From Mycolicibacterium frederiksbergense (GTDB taxonomy: Bacteria > Actinomycetota > Actinomycetes > Mycobacteriales > Mycobacteriaceae), in contig NZ_CP038799.1 in assembly GCF_012223425.1 (NCBI RefSeq), forward strand, positions 992,001-1,056,000: a DNA stretch of 64,000 nucleotides. Reading direction: 5' to 3'. Under the pieces are notes generated by a model. That model did not search any database. It was not told where the DNA came from and saw only the letters and a list, made by a program, of their open reading frames with translations. A program made the translations under genes and the position numbers. Shown one piece after another: positions 61,150 to 64,000 of the stretch. Each line of letters begins with the position of its first letter. Within the stretch, counting starts at the first letter, position 1.

Positions 61150-61506
61150 TCATCGTCCGCGACCACCGCGGCCACCGCCGGCGCTGGGCCGGCCACCGCC
61201 TCCGGGCAGTCCGACATTCGGTCCACCCGGACCGCCCGGCCCGCCGAAGTCCGGGTCGAGATTGACGTCGATCTCCCATCCCCAGGCGTCGTTGCAGTCC
61301 GTCCAGTCGTAGTCGCACGGGTACGGCACGTAGGGCCCCGACGATCCGCTCGGACCGTCGCCGGTGTTCGAGCCGCGGACATCGCCCTGCGAGCAGATGG
61401 TCGTGCCACCGGTGCTGGTGCAGTCGGCGACGGCGAGGGGGGTGGGGGTTGCGGTGAGGCCCGCGCCGATCAGCACGGGCACGGCGAGCATCTTGAACAG
61501 TCGCAT
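61150..61506 (-). CDS. Small secreted glycine-rich protein
   Basis: A 118-residue protein. Residues 1-28 (MRLFKMLAVPVLIGAGLTATPTPLAVA) are a Sec signal peptide. The mature region has a cysteine-containing core (DCTSTGGTTICSQGDV; CDYDWTDCNDAWGWEIDVNLDPDF) and a Gly/Pro-rich tail (GGPGGPGGPNVGLPGGGGRPSAGGGRGGRGR). Function unknown; small exported proteins of this type are common in mycobacteria. ATG at 61506 follows AAGGAG; the preceding GTG at 61509 is in frame. Its stop overlaps the haemophore's upstream ATG. Confidence 0.75.
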   Translation of the reverse strand: MRLFKMLAVPVLIGAGLTATPTPLAVADCTSTGGTTICSQGDVRGSNTGDGPSGSSGPYVPYPCDYDWTDCNDAWGWEIDVNLDPDFGGPGGPGGPNVGLPGGGGRPSAGGGRGGRGR

Positions 61507-61627
61507 CACTGACTCCTTCAGTCGTCGTGAGCGAAACTGACGGCTTCGTAGGAAGCATATGCCTGTCGGAGCGCCATGAACAGGTGTTTGCGCAGGTCAT
61601 CATCACTTGTCGGTACAGAGGTGCACC

Positions 61628-64000
61628 ATGGAGGACGTGCCCGCCCAGATCGATCCGCTGGCCCGGTTCAGTCCGCTGACCCGGGACTGGTTCCGTGGCA
61701 CCTTCCCGGCGCCCACCGCGGCCCAGGAACAGGCCTGGTCGGCGATCGCAGACGGGGACAACACGCTGGTCATCGCCCCCACCGGCTCGGGCAAGACACT
61801 GGCCGCCTTCCTCTGGGCGATCGATGACCTGGCCCAGCATCCGGGCGAGCCGGCTGCCGGCACCCGCGTCCTCTACGTCTCGCCGCTCAAGGCATTGGCC
61901 GTCGATGTCGAACGCAATCTGCGCACCCCGCTGACCGGACTGGCCCGGGTGGCCGAACGGGCAGAGGTGGCTGCACCGACCATCACGGTCGGCGTGCGCT
62001 CCGGGGACACCACCCCCAAGGACCGCCGTGACCTGATTTCCAGGCCCCCCGACATCCTGATCACCACCCCCGAATCACTGTTCCTGATGCTCACCTCGGC
62101 GGCGCGCGACACCCTGGCCGGTGTGCGCACCGTGATCATCGACGAGGTGCACGCCGTCGCCGCCACCAAACGCGGTGCGCACCTTGCCGTTTCGCTGGAA
62201 CGGCTGGACGCCATGTTGGAACGGCCGGCGCAGCGGATCGGGTTGTCGGCGACGGTGCGCCCCGCCGAGGAGGTCGCCCGGTTCCTGGCCGGGACGGCTC
62301 CGACCACCATCGTCGCCCCGCCCGCGGACAAGACCTTCGAATTGCAGGTCCAGGTTCCGGTGCCGGACATGACGAATCTGACCGAAGGCTCGATCTGGCC
62401 CGATGTCGAGGAACGCATCGTCGATCTGGTCGAGGCGCATCACTCGTCGATCGTGTTCGCCAATTCGCGCCGCCTCGCGGAACGTCTCACGTCCCGGCTC
62501 AACGAGATTCACGCCGAACGCAACGGTGTGGAACTGCCGGGCGGGCACAACACGAAGGTGGCCGCCGGCGCGCCGGCACACGTCATGGCCAGCGGGCAGA
62601 GCTTCGGCGCACCGACCGTGCTGGCCAAGGCCCACCACGGCTCGGTGAGCAAGGAGCAGCGCGCACTGGTCGAGGATGACCTCAAGAGTGGTCGGCTCAA
62701 GGCAGTCGTCGCCACCTCCAGCCTGGAACTCGGTATCGACATGGGCGCGGTGGACCTGGTCATCCAGGTGTCGGCGCCGCCGTCGGTGGCCAGCGGCCTG
62801 CAGCGGGTCGGCCGGGCCGGGCACCAGGTCGGCGAGATATCCCAAGGTGTGCTCTTCCCCAAGCACCGCACCGATCTGATCGATTGCGCCGTCACGGTGG
62901 AACGAATGCGGGCCGGCCAGATCGAGACCATGCGGGTTCCGGCGAACCCGCTGGACGTGCTCGCCCAGCACACCGTTGCAGCCGCGGCACTCGAGCCACT
63001 GGACGCCGATGCCTGGTTCGATACGGTGCGCCGCAGCGCCCCCTTTGCGAGCCTGCCGCGCAGCGCCTTCGAAGCGACGCTGGACCTGCTGTCCGGCAAG
63101 TACCCCTCGACCGAGTTCGCCGAGCTACGCCCCCGACTGGTCTATGACCGCGACGCCGGAAACCTGAACGCACGGCCGGGCGCCCAGCGGCTGGCGGTCA
63201 CCTCCGGTGGCGCCATCCCGGACCGCGGCATGTTCACCGTCTATCTCGCTTCCGAGTCCGAAAAGCCCTCACGCGTAGGCGAACTCGATGAAGAGATGGT
63301 CTACGAATCGCGGCCCGGCGACGTGATCTCGCTGGGTGCCACCAGTTGGCGCATCACCGAGATCACCCACGACCGGGTGCTGGTGGTGCCCGCACCGGGC
63401 CTGCCCGCCCGGCTGCCGTTCTGGCGCGGTGACAGTGTGGGACGTCCCGCCGAACTCGGCGCGGCGGTCGGGGCGTTCACCGGCGAACTCGCCCAGCTGG
63501 GCTCCGACGACTTCCGCAAGCGCTGCCAGGAGACCGGATTCGACGAGTTCGCCACCGACAACCTGTGGCAGCTGCTCGACGAACAGCGCCAGGCCACCGG
63601 CGCCGTCCCCAGCGATACCACCTTGATCGTGGAGCGCTTCCACGACGAGCTGGGCGACTGGCGGGTGATCCTGCACTCCCCCTACGGCTTACGCGTGCAC
63701 GGCCCGCTGGCGCTGGCGGTCGCGCGGCGGCTGCGGGAACGTTACGGCATCGATGAGAAACCGACCGCCTCCGACGACGGCATCATCGTGCGCCTGCCCG
63801 ATGGCGGCGACGATCCGCCCGGTGCTGAGCTCTTCGTGTTCGATGCCGACGAGCTGGAACCGATCATCACCGACGAGGTCGGCGGCTCGGCGCTGTTCGC
63901 ATCCCGCTTCCGCGAATGTGCCGCCCGGGCACTGCTGCTGCCGCGCCGCCACCCCGGCAAGCGGTCCCCGCTGTGGCACCAACGCCAGCGCGCCGCGCAG
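61628..64000 (+). CDS. lhr: Lhr-type ATP-dependent DNA helicase, N-terminal half (3' end beyond window)
   Basis: The first 791 residues of a large helicase (M. tuberculosis Lhr is about 1,513). Walker A is IAPTGSGKTLAAFLWAIDDL, Walker B IIDEVHAVAATKRGAHLAV (DEVH), with SAT motif LSATVRPAEEV and the C-terminal RecA motif VVATSSLELGIDMGAVDLVIQVSAPPSVASGLQRVGRAGHQVGEIS. Lhr is a 3'-to-5' DNA repair helicase. ATG at 61628 follows AGAGGTG. The frame is open to the window edge with no stop. Confidence 0.95.
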   Translation, partial: MEDVPAQIDPLARFSPLTRDWFRGTFPAPTAAQEQAWSAIADGDNTLVIAPTGSGKTLAAFLWAIDDLAQHPGEPAAGTRVLYVSPLKALAVDVERNLRTPLTGLARVAERAEVAAPTITVGVRSGDTTPKDRRDLISRPPDILITTPESLFLMLTSAARDTLAGVRTVIIDEVHAVAATKRGAHLAVSLERLDAMLERPAQRIGLSATVRPAEEVARFLAGTAPTTIVAPPADKTFELQVQVPVPDMTNLTEGSIWPDVEERIVDLVEAHHSSIVFANSRRLAERLTSRLNEIHAERNGVELPGGHNTKVAAGAPAHVMASGQSFGAPTVLAKAHHGSVSKEQRALVEDDLKSGRLKAVVATSSLELGIDMGAVDLVIQVSAPPSVASGLQRVGRAGHQVGEISQGVLFPKHRTDLIDCAVTVERMRAGQIETMRVPANPLDVLAQHTVAAAALEPLDADAWFDTVRRSAPFASLPRSAFEATLDLLSGKYPSTEFAELRPRLVYDRDAGNLNARPGAQRLAVTSGGAIPDRGMFTVYLASESEKPSRVGELDEEMVYESRPGDVISLGATSWRITEITHDRVLVVPAPGLPARLPFWRGDSVGRPAELGAAVGAFTGELAQLGSDDFRKRCQETGFDEFATDNLWQLLDEQRQATGAVPSDTTLIVERFHDELGDWRVILHSPYGLRVHGPLALAVARRLRERYGIDEKPTASDDGIIVRLPDGGDDPPGAELFVFDADELEPIITDEVGGSALFASRFRECAARALLLPRRHPGKRSPLWHQRQRAAQ

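Overview
The window is high-GC actinobacterial DNA from a fast-growing, environmental-type mycobacterium (Mycolicibacterium-like). The evidence is a conserved gene backbone that I recall from Mycobacterium tuberculosis (Rv3280 to Rv3296), frequent GTG starts, ATGA/GTGA gene overlaps, mycobacterial families (AccD5/AccE5/AccA3, SigF/RsbW/UsfY, LAT, DUF222/13E12 HNH, haemophore) and a mycobacterial SOS box. The backbone in order is accD5-accE5-maf, sseA-sufE-like, accA3, rsbW-sigF, usfY and its membrane neighbour, lat-lrpA, hglS-pcd, a TetR gene and lhr (3' end outside the window). No rRNA, tRNA, CRISPR array or intact insertion sequence was seen.

Accessory blocks interrupt this backbone. Block A (2.7-18.1 kb, between maf and sseA) holds a flavin monooxygenase/WYL-regulator pair with a perfect palindrome between them, then a catabolic set around a GntR-FCD regulator. 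That set comprises a DUF3830 protein, an amidase, a D-2-hydroxyacid dehydrogenase, two maleate-isomerase/Asp-Glu-racemase-like proteins, a FAD/Fe-S D-2-hydroxyacid oxidase, a succinate-semialdehyde-type dehydrogenase, a GABA-type aminotransferase and an MHS-type transporter. Four near-identical operator-like inverted repeats (core TTGT-N2-ACAA) lie at the starts of these transcription units, so this looks like one coherent regulon for an uncharacterised nitrogenous or hydroxy-acid substrate.

Blocks B-E (19.6-33.5 kb) hold a phosphatase-superfamily protein, a MobA-like transferase, a STAS protein with an altered phosphorylation site beside sigF, a DoxX protein with 66-bp repeats and a frameshift, F420-type and methyltransferase genes, tiny membrane proteins under a textbook SigF promoter, a CsbD stress protein, a PAS-ANTAR protein, an ArsR/SRPBCC pair with operator repeats, and a membrane-anchored Mrr-like nuclease. 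The lysine module lat-lrpA-hglS-pcd (33.5-38.1 kb) predicts lysine to 2-aminoadipate, and 2-oxoadipate to D-2-hydroxyglutarate; the FAD/Fe-S oxidase in block A is a candidate for the last oxidation.

Block F (38.2-60 kb) holds htpG, an SOS-boxed DUF222-HNH gene, an IS-end-like relic and a divergent 15-kb catabolic cluster. The left arm encodes a CoA transferase, SDRs, a TauD-type dioxygenase, a Baeyer-Villiger monooxygenase, a luciferase-like oxidoreductase and a Rieske oxygenase. The right arm encodes an SMP-30-like beta-propeller, a GntR-UTRA regulator, two AMP-forming ligases and two SDRs. Its substrate cannot be read from sequence; hydroxylation, ketone formation, lactone formation and opening, then CoA activation is the logic I infer. 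After it come a fossil junction of two truncated genes, a frameshifted lipoprotein hydrolase, a VOC protein, TetR, two small secreted proteins and lhr.

Gene identities come from reading protein motifs and recalled synteny, not from database searches.
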